Assembly: GCA_007644065.1 (NCBI GenBank)
Contig: VJWN01000012.1
Coordinates: forward strand, 1,477,758-1,541,757
Direction: 5' to 3'
DNA: 64,000 nt
Source of the DNA: Margaritispora aquatica
Taxonomy: Eukaryota > Ascomycota > Leotiomycetes > Helotiales > Discinellaceae
Below the pieces are notes generated by a model that did not search any database, was not told the origin of the DNA, and saw nothing but the letters and a program-made list of their open reading frames with translations. The position numbers and the translations under genes are program-made. Positions 22,394 to 34,863 of the stretch are shown here, piece by piece (position 1 is the stretch's first letter; every line of letters starts with the position of its first letter).

Positions 22394-24227
22394 ATGCGTT
22401 CCGCAATCTTATCAGCCGCAGCCACCCTTGGTGTAGCTCGCGCTTCTTCTCTGGCCTCAGTGTGCACCAGCAACTATGCGATTGCGGCTCTTCCTACCGA
22501 CTTGTTTGGTATGACCATTGATTCAACTTCTGTAACCGCCGCTCCCGTCTACAATGCCTCTGCCTCAGGATCAGTCATGTTTCCTGATGCTACCTTTGAC
22601 TACTGCAACATCACCATGGCTTATTCCCATAACGGCCGAGACGACCGAGTTCTTCTGAACTTCTGGGCCCCCTCCCCAGAGCAGTTCCAAAATAGATGGC
22701 TCTCGACTGGTGGTGGAGGACTTGCAATCAACTCAGGCGCCACAATTTCGGGCTCGCTTCCAGGCGGTGTCCAGTACGGAGCGGTCTCTGGTCTAACCGA
22801 TGGTGGCTTCGGCGGCTTTACAACAGTATGCAATTCTCACACTTTACCTACCCAGATTTTGTCAATTTGTCCTAACCACTTCACAGCAATGGGATGCCGT
22901 TTTCCTGCTCGCTAACGGAACCATCAACAATGATGCGCTGTACATGATGGGATACCAAGCTCATCACGAGATGTCAACTATTGGGAAAGAGTTCACAAAG
23001 AATTTCTTTAGCATGAACGGTACCAAGCTTTACGCCTACTACCAGGGTTGCTCAGAAGGAGGCCGTGAGGGTTGGTCTCAGGTTCAGCGTTTTGGGGATG
23101 AGTGGGACGGAGCTGTGATTGGTGCTCCTGCCTTTCGCTACGGCCAACAACAAGTAAACCACTTGGTTCAAAACGTGGTTGAGCAGACTGAAAACTACTT
23201 CCCACCACCTTGCGAGCTTGCTGCCATTGTCAACGCAACTATCTCTGCTTGTGATTCCATGGATGGTCTTACCGATGGAGTGGTCGCGAGAACTGACCTG
23301 TGCAAATTGAACTTCAACATGAACTCGACTATCGGCCTTCCATACAGCTGCGCAGCCACCACTGCCTCTGGCATTGGTGGATTTGCCGGTCTTGCCAAGA
23401 GACAATTCGGTGGTGCTGCCGCTGCCCCAGCTCAAAACGGGACAGTTACCGCCCAGGCAGTGAAAGTTGCCTCTATCATCCTCGATGGTCTAAAGACAAC
23501 AGATGGAAAGCGTGCCTACTTGCCATACCAGTACGCTGCTACTTTTGCCGATGGAGCTACAGCCTTTGACACAACCACCGCAACATGGGGACTGTCAGTT
23601 TCATCACTTGGATCCGAGTGGGTTGTCCGATACCTTGAACTCCTAGACTCGTCCTCGTTCGAAGCTGGTCAATTCGCCAATGTCACCTACGATACCCTCA
23701 GAGACTGGATGTTACAAGGATGGCAACAATATGAGGATGTGCTCCAAACTACCTGGCCAGACTTGACACCTTTCCAGAAAGCGGGTGGAAAGGTCATCCA
23801 TTATCACGGAGAATCCGACAACTCTATCCCCACCGCCTCGTCAGTTCGCTACTTTGAGTCCGTTCGAGAGGTCATGTTCCCATCCCTCTCATACAACGAG
23901 TCCGTAGCCGAGCTCCAGAAGTTCTACAGACTCTATCTGATCCCTGGAGCTGCCCATTGCTCCACCAACTCGCTTGAGGCTAATGGACCATTCCCAACCA
24001 CCAATTTGGCTGTTATGATCGACTGGGTGGAGAATGGAATTGAGCCTGTCACACTCAACGCTACTCACACCACTGGTACTTACGAGGGACAAAGCGCTCA
24101 AATCTGCGCCTGGCCTCTTCGCCCAATGTACACTACCAACGGCACGCAAATGGAGTGCCAGTACGACCAGGCCTCTATTGACTCTTGGATCTATGACATG
24201 GATGCTTACCCAATGCCTTTGTACTAG
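22394..24227 (+). CDS. Tannase / feruloyl esterase family enzyme, secreted
   Basis: Two exons, 22394-22825 and 22887-24227, joined in phase 0, make 590 residues, the normal size of the family. A signal peptide (RSAILSAAATLGVARASS) opens it. The tannase-family catalytic set is complete: Ser200 in YQGCSEGGREG with Cys199 beside it, Asp455 in HGESDNSIP, and His501-Cys502 in GAAHCS. These form the CS-D-HC arrangement in which the two cysteines bridge the active site. A CDSMDGLTDGV loop matches the calcium-binding segment of the lid. Members hydrolyse gallate or hydroxycinnamate esters of tannins or plant cell-wall polysaccharides outside the cell. Many N-x-S/T sites are present. A Lys315-Arg316 pair before a Gly/Ala-rich linker could be a Kex2 cut site. 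Tannase and feruloyl esterase B cannot be told apart by reading alone. Confidence 0.92.
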
Positions 24228-25245
24228 TTGCATGAAATTTCGGAAGTAACGAAAGTGGGGGGGTTGAGGGTGGAAAGCAAGCGATTTTGTAAATATGTGT
24301 ATGCCATTTGTAAGCGGGTCCGATAAAGTCTACTTTGACTTTTTCTGTATATATCAACTGGAACTATATTATCCTACCTCAAATTATGACGCCTTAAACT
24401 CCTTCTCTTGTTGGCAAATGGTTTCTATTTGCAGACATCGTTCGTGGTTACTTTTGCGCGCTACTAGAGAGTGCGTCCTTGACATGAATCATGTCTAGCT
24501 TCCGTTTGGGTTTTAAATATCAAAATGCTTGTGAAGTTCATTTCGCAATCGAAATATTCAGGGATTAGAGCAACCACAAATGACTTCAGTTCATAGAGTA
24601 AATTCAAAGTAACGCCAAAGTAAGTGCCAGGCCAATTCACGCTTGAATTTACAACCGAAACAAACTCCTGGCCATATCCACGTCGTAAAATAGGACTAGA
24701 ATCAGAACCATCAGCGCTAATCCATGCGCATCAAAGCGTGATTCTATGAACTACAAAATTGGTCCCTATTGAGCATATTCAGTTCACCTCATATTCTCAT
24801 CAAATCTCGGCCCCACTCAAAAGTCTATCCAGAGATACTTGTTCTCTTTTTGTCCGTCTCGCTCCGTTCATATTTTTTCCTTGCGCATCTAAAATTTCCT
24901 CTGGATAACTCTTGTTGATTGTGATCATCGAGGTATATATAGCTACGGGTGTATTTGACGGCCCAAAGTCACGAGCTGCCAACACAGTTGCAGCCATTCA
25001 CCGAAAAAACATTCAAGTAACAAGAATCAAAACAATAACTCTTCTCTTCATTTACACACCCCTAATTTACACTCAAATGTACAATCTAGTTCCCAATATT
25101 AACACCTCTATGCAATGCCATTATCTTTCACTCGTATTCCGTAAACCCATAACCCATAGCCCATGACCCATAACCGTTATCCATAACCATAAACACCATT
25201 ACTCATTAGTATCGCTAAAAATGCTGCAAATCATCACATGCTCAA
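24228..25245. other. Intergenic between convergent genes
   Basis: About 1 kb between the ends of the tannase-family gene (plus strand) and the DUF3433 gene (minus strand), so it holds both 3' UTRs. A run of related CCCATAACCCATA words lies near 25142-25190. No gene is supported. Confidence 0.5.
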
Positions 25246-27854
25246 TCATCGTCCACTCAGCACCAATACTTCCTGCGAAGCTCTCCTCCCAAGCCTCTCA
25301 ATACCCAAACTCTCTCGGCCATTTCGGCCTTTGTACACGCCAAAGGCATACATATTTACATCGCCTTTGACTTTCTTTGCCATCAACCTCGTCACCAAAT
25401 CAGCTTTGGACCTTGGTGCTCTGAATGATGCATCGTCCAAAATTGGGCTACTCCACATGAAGCTGAATATCTCAGCGAGACAATCAACGCCATGTGGCAG
25501 CTGCATCTGAAACCTTCCTGGGATGAGCATCAGGAGGCCGACAAGATAGATGACTAGGAACGCTAGTAGTGCGTAGAAGGCTGATAGATTGGGAATCATT
25601 CTGACTGTTCCGCTCGCTACTGTAAGAGGGAAGAAGATCCCCCCTGCCAGAATTGGAATAGTGATGAAGATGAAGGACAAAAATGATGCCGCAGCGACAC
25701 GATAATGCCCTGCACTCATAGCACTAATAGAGCAAATGAGTGGAAACTGAGCTGGGTAGTCCAAAAGAAGCGATTTCTCAGCCGAAGCACCATCTTGGTT
25801 GCCCAGTTCCGTCCATGGCTGGAGCTTCCTCAACGCCATATCGAGTGGTTGATAGCACAGGTAGAGAAGCATGCCAATAGTCGAGGGTATAAAACTGTAC
25901 AAAAAATTGGCAGGCGAAAATCCATAAGCATCAGGTACCACGGGAATCCGAGGATGAAAGCCGTTGCGAATCGCCGTTATTGGTATGAAGGAGACGATGA
26001 AGAGCGCAAGAAGCATTATGAATGCTGCCACTGACCAGAACACAACAAAGGTATCCTTAAGAAACCAGGGAAGGTATCGAAATCGAGTCTTGGTGCTGTA
26101 CATCACTGTGGCCTTCTCCAGATCCGAAAATCCATCCTCAATGCCTGTCTTTTCCTGGATCCTCCCAGCCTCCAGAGTATACTGGCGTGTTGAAGCACCT
26201 TCCTCTCCAATGCAATAAAACAGTCCTTGACTTTTGTCGGGCGTTCTCCAATAGCCCAAACGATCGCTCCTTCGCGCCAACTTGATTCTGATGTCCTCTT
26301 GGGTTCGCATAATATCAGTTCCCGCATAGTCTCTCATGCAATTGCTCCTGGGCAGCAAAGCAACAATATCCGCCAAAGATCGAGGATCCCACATCAACCC
26401 CGTAATTTGTCGGAAGAAAAACAGCCCTGTGATAACCGTTCCAAGCAAAATCAGAAAATATACACCAACAAGAGTCCATGCAACTCCTTGAACGGTTGTC
26501 CAGCGCCAAACATCATCTACCAACACAACCGAAAACAGTGAGCTTTGTAAGGGTATCGTGAATATAGACAACCAGAAAAACAATTTTGCAACATTAATGG
26601 CCAGCGGCCCTCCCCACCTGGGATATAACATGCTCTGTGGGAATGCTCCCATGAATAAAGAGTTTCCTCGACTTTTGGCATCATCCATAGCCATCATCGT
26701 GTATGGCGTAATCCTCGTGACGGCAGACATCATTGCTTGGACATAAATCAAGATAACAGCGGCGAAAATTTGCGGTAAAAACGAGAACAAAAAGTACCGG
26801 CCTCCATAGATACCTCCAGCCCATGGCAGGAAGCCGTCATGGCGATACGAGAATATGGCGCAAAATATGAGTGCGGCAATCATTAACAGGCATAAACATG
26901 ACAACGCGAATATCGAAACGGGTCGTAGAATCGTAGGCACAAACGTAAGATCAGGGTGTCGTGGCGCATTAACCGGTGGCTCCACGGGAATGAAGATATC
27001 GGCATCAGAGAATAGCTTCTGTCTTGGTGGCGGAGGGAGATCGACTTGGGATGGATGTTCGGTATATGACAGTGGGCGAGTTGGGTTGAAAGCAAATAAG
27101 CGACCTTCTCCAGATGGTGTCGAACGGTGTTTCCGAACCAGCGCAAGTGCTTCTCTATCTTTCTCAGCGGGAGAGGTCACTCCAACTGGAGAAGTGTATC
27201 CCAGTCCAAAATCTGGTACTATTCGCTCGACGGGGTATGTATCTGAACTTGCACTTGTGCTTTGACTCGATCGAATTTCTTCATCTCGAGTAAGTTGATC
27301 GATGGCAAATCGAATGTATGGCGTGTCATCTACCGGTGTGGGTGGACCTGATGCAAAATCTGCCTCCATTCTTGGATCCCTCCTTGAAGCCTCGGCTTCG
27401 TCACTTCTGATTTGTTCCTCGTCAAATCGCACAACAAGAGGGGTGTTGGACGCATATGCTGCTTCATTTGAACCAACGTATTGTCTTTCGGCTCTTGGTC
27501 TGATCGTTTCAGCACTGGATTCTGAATGCAGCGTTCGTCGAGGAGAAGATTGAAAGCTTCGCTCGGAATGTCTTGATCGTCGGGGTGATGCCTGGTAGGT
27601 ATGGTCTGAATTCATCGTTCTCCTAGGTGAAGCTAGAGGAGTATGCCATGGTATCACCGTCTGAGGTTCTGAAGGACTCGAGGAATATGAAGGCGAACGA
27701 TCGGCTTCGAGTCGAACATTGAGAGGAGTAATAGGGCGCTCAGAGGAAACACGTCGGTTATCTGCTCACCGAACGTTAGCTAAAAAATTGAACAACGCAT
27801 CAACGGCGGTCTCTCACGGTTGACCATTCCAACATCTAGACTTTCGAAATTCAT
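25246..27854 (-). CDS. DUF3433-type multi-pass membrane protein
   Basis: Two exons, 27818-27854 and 25246-27761, joined across a 56-nt intron, give 850 residues. The first exon codes only MNFESLDVGMVN. The N-terminal ~280 residues are disordered and cytosolic-looking, with three SPRR motifs (LASPRRTMNS, QASPRRSRHS, SSPRRTLHS) and Pro/Ser-rich stretches. Eight hydrophobic helices follow in two groups of four, each group starting just after an FLYSFIP / FLFSFLPQ-like segment, the pattern of the duplicated fungal DUF3433 domain. A soluble linker between the halves carries GYWRTPDKSQGLFYCIG. The family is conserved in filamentous ascomycetes, and its function is not established. The S-P-R-R units could be kinase or 14-3-3 targets (inference). 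The gene is convergent with the tannase-family gene. Confidence 0.88.
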
Positions 27855-28449
27855 TTTGTATGGACAAATGCCAATCGTGTATGCAGGAGAGCAATAGATG
27901 CATGATGCGGACTGGTACCGGTGGAGTATATCATGACTTGTTTGGATCCTAGAATTTGATGGCGGGATTGTTGAAATGCAGAGGTTGGTTTGCCAGCCAC
28001 TCGCAATAAACCTTTTCAAGGTCAAACACCATGCCCAGTGTTTGTGATGAGCAGAGACAGCGTGTGCAATCCCCGAGGGTATTTCCAGCCATTTTGAGGC
28101 TCATTTGCTTCGTTTTGATTGTGAATTGACACTGATCCTTTGTTACAAAAGAGTTAGTGATCATCAAAGAGTATATTGTTGATGCCTAAATCTGTCGCAA
28201 GGCACACAGATATTTCTATCACGTGCACCACCTATCATTTTCAATCTCGGCTGTCACGAGGGCAGTCGAGAGGAAAGATTCTCAAACGTGTGCGAACAGC
28301 ATACATATTGGAGTTAAGAGAATCAGAGTGTATAATAATGTTATTCAAACTTCATAGCAAGAATTTTCAAACCATCTCATAGAACTCTACGATCGCATCT
28401 CTATTCCTACAACAGGCATTGAATTCGGGTGGTCAAACTATTCGTCTTC
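27855..28449. other. Intergenic
   Basis: Promoter side of the DUF3433 gene and 3' side of the thioesterase gene, both on the minus strand. No supported gene. Confidence 0.5.
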
Positions 28450-29682
28450 CTACTCCACAGGCATAACCTCCTCCAAGAAGGTACAGACATCCCTCAGCTC
28501 AGGGCCGCTGAAGACATGACCCATTCCCTCGTAGGTCTTTGCTTCTAAGGCATCCTCGCCCACGACACCTTCGATTCTCTTTCTCGTGTCTCTATATATT
28601 CTCATGGGAACTACGATGCTGTTAGAGCGTGTAACTTTGATAAGCCACATCGAAAAGCAGTCAATTTTGGGTTTAGACCACCAAAGAGCGCCTCATTGAA
28701 GCGAATTCCATGCGGAGCACAGATCTATGGTAAGAACAGGACATACCTAACATATCTTTAGTTCCATGGCCCAAGAAGACCTTCTGCTTCTCACTTTTAG
28801 CTTTAGGATAGTTCTTATACGAAGCCGACAACTTCCCCCCATAAGGGATATACCCACTTAAAGCCACCACGCCCCCAAGCTTACCTCTATACCTACTCCC
28901 CAACCCAAGAACAAGCGAAAGCGCACAACCCTGTGAGAAGCCTCCCACGATAATACGTTCAAGCGGAACGCCCTTCTTCACCTCCTCATCGATGAGGCTG
29001 CAAATGTACTCTACGCTATTGAGAATTGCATCCTCAGAGGCATCGGCCTGCTCATCTTCTTCCTCGTTTGCATTGGAGGAAGAGGAGGAGCCAACAGGAA
29101 TAGGCGAGAACGCTGTTGGTGGGTACCATGCTGTACTCATGGAGTCGTGGTCATGAGGCGCGTTTGGGAAGACCCAAGTCAGATGGGGAAGCTTGTTTGC
29201 TGATTGGAACTGGTGTGCGATGTCTTTGTATTTAGACATTAGCTAGAGTTGCTGTGCAGTTGGTGCTGTAAAGGGTGGTTGAAAATTAGGATTAGAAAAA
29301 GGCGAAGCTCATAATTTGATGTCAAAGCATGCAGCGCAACGCAGTCGCCAAGAACAATACATTTCATCCTCTAGTACCTATAGGAATGCGTTCGAGCGAA
29401 GAAGGGAGAGAACGCAGATACCACAGTCAATGATCGATTAAGATTGCAAATTTGTAATCAGATGTGAATATGACTCTTCAATCCCAACCAAATTCAAAAA
29501 CGCAAACAAAATACAACCACGAACAAGCATCAACTATTTCGGGGACCATGGTACTCACTTACAACTCCCTCAGCATCGTCTCCAAACCCATGAATGAAGA
29601 TAAACGTAGCCGCCTTCTCCTTGCCGCCTTCGCCCCCAACATCCTTCGCCTCAACGCGCAGCGGCTCCTTTCGCTGCTGCAT
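28450..29682 (-). CDS. APT1: Acyl-protein thioesterase 1 (alpha/beta hydrolase)
   Basis: Three exons, 29563-29682, 28747-29242 and 28450-28610, join in phase to 258 residues. The order of motifs is that of acyl-protein thioesterase/lysophospholipase: FIFIHGFGDDAEG at the start of the fold, the nucleophile Ser143 in VGGFSQGCAL, Asp203 in GHGTKDML, and His237 in YEGMGHVFSG. The second splice restores DMLVPMRIYRD exactly, which is how I fixed the acceptor at 28611. The enzyme removes palmitate from cysteines of membrane-anchored signalling proteins (Ras and G-alpha type substrates are known for the family) and acts in the cytosol. An acidic, Ser-rich insertion of about 25 residues (GSSSSSNANEEEDEQ) sits between the NAPH and the ILNSVEYI segments and is longer than in compact homologues. 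Confidence 0.93.
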
Positions 29683-30393
29683 CTCAGACTCGCTCGCCCG
29701 GCTATCGTGACCTAAGATGAGACAATGGATGGAACTTCTGAAAATCCGTCACTGCTCACGTCATGAAATGAAAATAAAATGAAAACAAGAGGCTCGGCAA
29801 AGGGTAAGTTTTATTTTTGTCCGATATTATTATTCGCATGTTCCAAAGATATTGGGATGATCTTATGGATATGGAAATACAAGAGGATCAGAAAAAGGTG
29901 GGTACCTGCCTCGAACCCCGCATTTTGGGGCCAAAGCAATGAACCTAAGGGGCCAAGGGATCAAGGGATCATTCGGGAAGCTTGAGGTTCCTGTTTCCCG
30001 GGAGCCCAATTAAAGTTTAGGGCTGCGTAGGATGAAGTTTGGAAGGTTTTAGAATATGCAAGGATTTAATGAGAGGTTGGTGATAATGAAAATTGTAGCC
30101 TGAAGGGAGGAGCCTCAAGTCTTGATTCAATGGCTCTGCCAAATTGCAGATTTCAACCTTGTGCAAGACAAATGATACAGGAGTTGCTTGAAAACGCAAT
30201 TCTATTGAAGCCAATATATACAGTGCTGCTTCTAAAACCCTCAAACTAAAGGCTCCATGGTATCATGCAAATCATTAGATTTTGTACAACGCAAGTCCCC
30301 CTAGCCATCCACACGAGACAAAAAGTACATGTATCACAGAACTCCATTTCATATCCTTCTTTTAGCGCAATAATCCTCCCATCCAAGCAATAC
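29683..30393. other. Intergenic
   Basis: About 700 bases upstream of the thioesterase gene and downstream of the four-helix membrane protein gene. No supported gene or repeat. Confidence 0.5.
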
Positions 30394-31318
30394 TCATCTC
30401 AGAGTCGTCCGGCTATTCTCCATCTCGTATGATTCTCCGCCATGGTGCTGTACATGGATGTTTGGTACGTGTGGGTTATTTGAGAGAACGGTTGTCTCCA
30501 AAGGACTTGGCTCTCCATAGCTAGCTTGCCTGTAACTCTCGAATCGTGTATCTTTCTGGTGGTTGTAGCTCAATCTCCTTGCGCCTGGTACCCGTCCAGC
30601 TTCAGCGTCGTGGTCCTGTACGAAGGGAGTGTATTGTGATGGGTATGCAGTTGCTTCTCCAAACTCGCCCGCTGGGTTTCCTCGTGTGGCATCAACTGGT
30701 TTATAAGCCCCTCCGCCTTTGCGGAATCGGTGGTAAATGATGGAGCCGTAGATCAAAGGGAGTAGGAAGCAGAGACTAGAAGCAATTAGTTGATGTTTTG
30801 AGCTCAAAATACCACAAGTGACTTACAGCAAGCCAGCTTCAACCACCAGAGCCACAGCAGACGTTGTTTTGTAAGAACTGTTGCTCTTTTGCACCACCGC
30901 GATAATATCGAATACGAAAATGGTGAGCCAAACTGCCGTCTTGATGCTGTTCATAATGACGAAAGTCAAAGGCTTTAGCTTGTGACGGGCAAGTAGGATG
31001 ATTTCGACGATCGTAAGAATGAGACAGAGACTGTTCAAGCCCAGCCAAACACCTGCAGCACTGCGATTGTTGTCAGTAAAATATTCAGGTCTTTTACACG
31101 AGCAAACATGCTCACCCTTGTACTGCTGGCTTAGCATCTTGAAAATCCACAGTTGTTCCATCGGACGTGGTAATCTCAGTATTTCCAGAATAACTGGCGA
31201 GGACACCAATTGCAGCTGCGAAGACAGCTATCATGAACAGCGAAAGCAGCAATTGGCAGACCCAAAAAGGCACCAGTATGGACTTCCTCCATGGTGAGTG
31301 CTTGTGTGTGTTGGCCAT
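30394..31318 (-). CDS. Four-helix fungal membrane protein, unknown
   Basis: Three exons, 31116-31318, 30827-31060 and 30394-30775, joined with matching phases (2 and 2), make 272 residues. Four hydrophobic helices are visible: LLLSLFMIAVFAAAIGVLA, LGLNSLCLILTIVEIILLA, TAVWLTIFVFDIIAVV and a last one formed across the second splice (SAVALVVEAG joined to CFLLPLIYG). A long loop lies between helices 1 and 2. The C-terminal ~110 residues are hydrophilic, with Tyr/Pro/Arg content (RKGGGAYKPVDATRG) and end in NSRTTLR. This topology is common in fungal MARVEL-like or stress-related plasma-membrane proteins, but I cannot assign the family with certainty. No catalytic motif is seen. Confidence 0.8.
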
Positions 31319-32929
31319 GGCGTAAATAGGGATAATGTACTAGAGTTATGTCGATGAGGCTGTTATTGTTGATGCTGCACGATCATGTACAAGATTTGAC
31401 AGCAGCGTCCAACATATATATGCAAACGCAGGTAGATCCTCAAAAATGCGCAGCAAGACAAGCGGCTGAAGCCTCACTCCACGACGTTTGACAGCAAACA
31501 GGAGATGCACGCTTCACTCCAGGCTCTAGGCTGCTTCAAGCATATTCAAACACCGCTGCACTGCTGTGCCACATGGTTGGGTCTGGTTTAAATGTGCCAC
31601 TCCGCCATGGCCAGCATTCTTCTCCTGTAATTTTGATTTTCTCACTTATGAATATGGATCATTGCAGGCCTGTCGTTGGTGGAAGGATCGCAATGATTCG
31701 CGCTCGATGTGAAGCCCTATGGCTAGTGTTGGCACAGCCCGGGCTAGCCTGTCAGAAGTGCTCGAAACAGCCTTTCTCCGTCAGTATGCTTAAAATTAGC
31801 GATTTGATCCTGGGTCGATGTGATGAGGATTCTAATCCTGGATTTTTGGCGTTGAGGCTTCATGCTGACTGGTTGGGAATGAGAGCTGGTGGAGATCATT
31901 GGTGATGCTTGGAACGTTGTCAGGCTGATTTTGGCCCCCCAGAAGCAGTGGAGACAGTCTATCGTCACGTGGATCTTGCGAACGCTTACTTGACACAACG
32001 AAAGTCACGGGTTACGAACAAGTCATGACTGATTTCACTGAGACAACCTAAAACAATGCGAATTGAGGGGCACGATGAAGAATAAACATGCCTAGTACCG
32101 ATAAGAGAAAGAATCGGTGGCATGTCTCGCCCATGAGGTGGTTAGATCTTTAGCCAAGTGGTTTGTCGAAGTTGTTCAAAAGTTGGACACTCCATACCGT
32201 AATAGGATGGGGAGAGAACAAAACTACCTTTCTAGATGTTTCTACTATGTCAGTTGAATAAATCTCACCTTCAAGAGCTTCGGAAACCCACTCTAGCTTA
32301 GATTGGTCTCTAAGCAAATGTGGACGTAGCGATATACCTAAATTGATGGTACTCTCCTGTGTTCTCTCATATACATCTCATTCAGCTTTACTTTTCTCTA
32401 ACTCGGGATGTGCAAACGATTTTCTGTTCAAGTGAAGGAGAAAGCGAAACTGCTGCAAAAGCAAGTGCTGGAGCACGATAACAGGTCGATGTTTTAGATC
32501 TCGCGGTCGTAGTGCTTGTAGGGGGAGCGAGTATTCCTTCTCAAGTGCATTTTCGATTATATCCATTCAGAAAACATCATGACACACACGAACTCGGGTT
32601 CACAAAGAGCCTCGAAGTGTCTGAGTTCAAGTTACATCTTAAGAATGCCTTTAAAATTCCTTCAATATTGGACATTTTGTTAACCCGAAAGTAGTACATA
32701 CCAGCATCAACACGGAGTCACCCCTCTTCATAGAAATGTATATCTTCATCTCCTCCAGTTGATTCAAGCATCGGAAATGCAGATCCTCCACGTCTCACAC
32801 TTGGCCCAGGCTTTCTGCATCAATACCCGAATACCCAACAAAGACGGCGAGGTGTGTATTGTGGCGTTTTTGCCAAGATAAAGCCCTCAGCCGGGGCTGT
32901 TGAAAGTCTATCAAGAGCTGGACGCTGGA
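31319..32929. other. 1.6 kb interval without a supported gene
   Basis: Divergent upstream region of the four-helix protein (minus) and the FAD monooxygenase (plus). No frame has convincing coding composition. Confidence 0.5.
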
Positions 32930-32936
32930 TATAAAG
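32930..32936 (+). promoter_or_regulatory. TATA box of the FAD monooxygenase gene
   Basis: TATAAAG lies 61 bases before the ATG at 32991, a plausible core-promoter distance in ascomycetes. Motif and spacing only. Confidence 0.4.
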
Positions 32937-32990
32937 AGATCAGAATGCAACTGAAAGGATACTAATCTACTCCCAAGCAAGAGTGACACC

Positions 32991-34863
32991 ATGTCTTCAG
33001 TTGACTTGATCGTGGTAGGCGCAGGTAAGTGTACCTATGCCCTTTGTGCACAGCATACTAACATGATCAAGGCATCTTTGGGCTCATCGCTGCTCATAAC
33101 TGGCTTGAAATAAATCCAGACGACGATGTGATTTTGCTCGAGGCTGGACCGGAAGCTGGAGGAGTATGGTCGAAGTCACGCATTTATGTATGTCTACACA
33201 GTCAAGTACTATTCCAGAAAGTGATAAGAGAGACTTAGCTACTTGAGCAAGAGTTTCAACCCGGACTTGCATCTCAAATGAGTCTACTAACTTCATGACA
33301 GTCAACTATGATGACTCAAGCACCAGAAAATATGTTCCACTATTCATGTTTCTCAATGCCTCGTTGTCCTCGAAGCGAGACATTCTACGACTTGTTCCCT
33401 GGCTCAAAAGTCGGAGACTACTTAGAGGCTTTTGCTGAACATAAGAAATTCGCTAGCAAAACGCTCCGAGAGAGAATCATTTGTGATTCTCCAGTGAAGC
33501 AAATCAGCAAGATGGAAGGTCGATGGAAGGTCGACAGCCCAGGTAAATCATACACTTGCAAAAAACTGATCATTGCAACGGGTCTCACCTCCATCCCGAC
33601 TCCCCTCAACATCCCGACAACGAACTTCAAATCCCCTATCATTCACTCCCGCTATCTCGCATCTAAGGAGCCTTTCCTTGCATCTCCGGAAGTTAAGCAG
33701 ATCGTGGTTCTCGGCGGATCCAAATCCTCCTTCGATGCAGTTGTACTTGCTCAAAGCTTAGGCAAGAAAGTAACATGGATCATACGTACCAACGGTCAAG
33801 GACCAGCGCACCTCGCTGCCCCGGATGCACCATGGCCTTTATCTAACAGTCATGAGATTATCTCAATGAAATTAATCGCGAAGATGAGTCCCTGCATCTT
33901 TGAGCCGCTAGATGGCTGGACGAGATTCTACCATTCAAACAAGTTTGGGATATGGTTGATAGACACTATATATAGTCAGATTGACAAAATGTGGCGAGCT
34001 GCATCGGGATACAGCAAGAACGAAAACATAAAAAATCTGGCGCCTGATCGGCCTGCTTTCTGGAGCAGTGACAACATTGGTGTGTGGAACTCTAAGGATA
34101 TGTGGAAGACTATATCCAAAGCTACGGTTTTGCGAGACGATGTTGAAAGCTTCAGCGATGACCAGGTCGTTTTGAACAGTGGAAAGACCATCCCTTGTGA
34201 TGCTGTGATTGCAGCTATAGGCTGGTCAAATCGCTATCCTTTCTTCGATACTCCTCTCGCAAAGGAATTAGGTGTACCTATGCTACCCTCTGAAGCCGAT
34301 GCAAAAACCACCTCAGAATGGGAAGGTCGCATCAAGATTGCTGATAGGAAGGTCATTGAGACATTTCCGCGTCTAACGAAGGTGCCTTCATATCCAGACC
34401 ACCCAGTCAAGTCAACACCCAGCCGACTATACCGCGCCATGGTGCCCACTGAGGGAGATGAGGACCACTCGATCGTCTTCGTAGGTGGTATTGGAACAGT
34501 GCAATCTTTTGCTGTGGCTGAAGTGCAGGCTTTATGGGCAGTGGCGTACCTGAGTAATAAACTTCCCTTACCGAGTACGGACGCGATGAAGGATGATGTT
34601 GCGCTTGCGACGGCGTGGAGAAGGAGGAGGTATCTGGGTGATGGCTACACGTTTGTTTTCGACCAGATTCAGGTATGTGGTATTTGCTAGCTAGGCCACG
34701 GAGGGCATCACCGACTGACATGTGGTAGTACACTTCTATGCTGTTGAGGGATTTGGGATTGAATGATCAGAGGAAGGGAGGCGGATGGAGGGAGATCATG
34801 GTAGCGTATGTGGCGGATGATTATAAGGGACTTTTAGAGGAATGGAAAACGCTTCATTGCTGA
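32991..34863 (+). CDS. Flavin-dependent monooxygenase (FMO-like)
   Basis: Four exons, 32991-33024, 33072-33187, 33302-34672 and 34729-34863, all in phase, give 551 residues. The first two exons rebuild a Rossmann FAD site, IVVGAGIFGLIAA (G-x-G-x-x-G at residues 10-15). A second dinucleotide site is VVLGGSKSSFDAV near residue 190, where NADPH would bind. FKSPIIHSRYL resembles the F-x-G-x-x-x-H fingerprint of class B flavin monooxygenases, although the Gly is Ser. IAAIGW lies where such enzymes carry their third conserved ATG-like segment. It probably oxidises a small lipophilic or N/S-containing metabolite, or does Baeyer-Villiger chemistry. Fungal relatives often belong to secondary metabolism or detoxification. 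No signal peptide; cytosolic or membrane-associated. No obvious cluster partner adjoins it. Confidence 0.85.
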
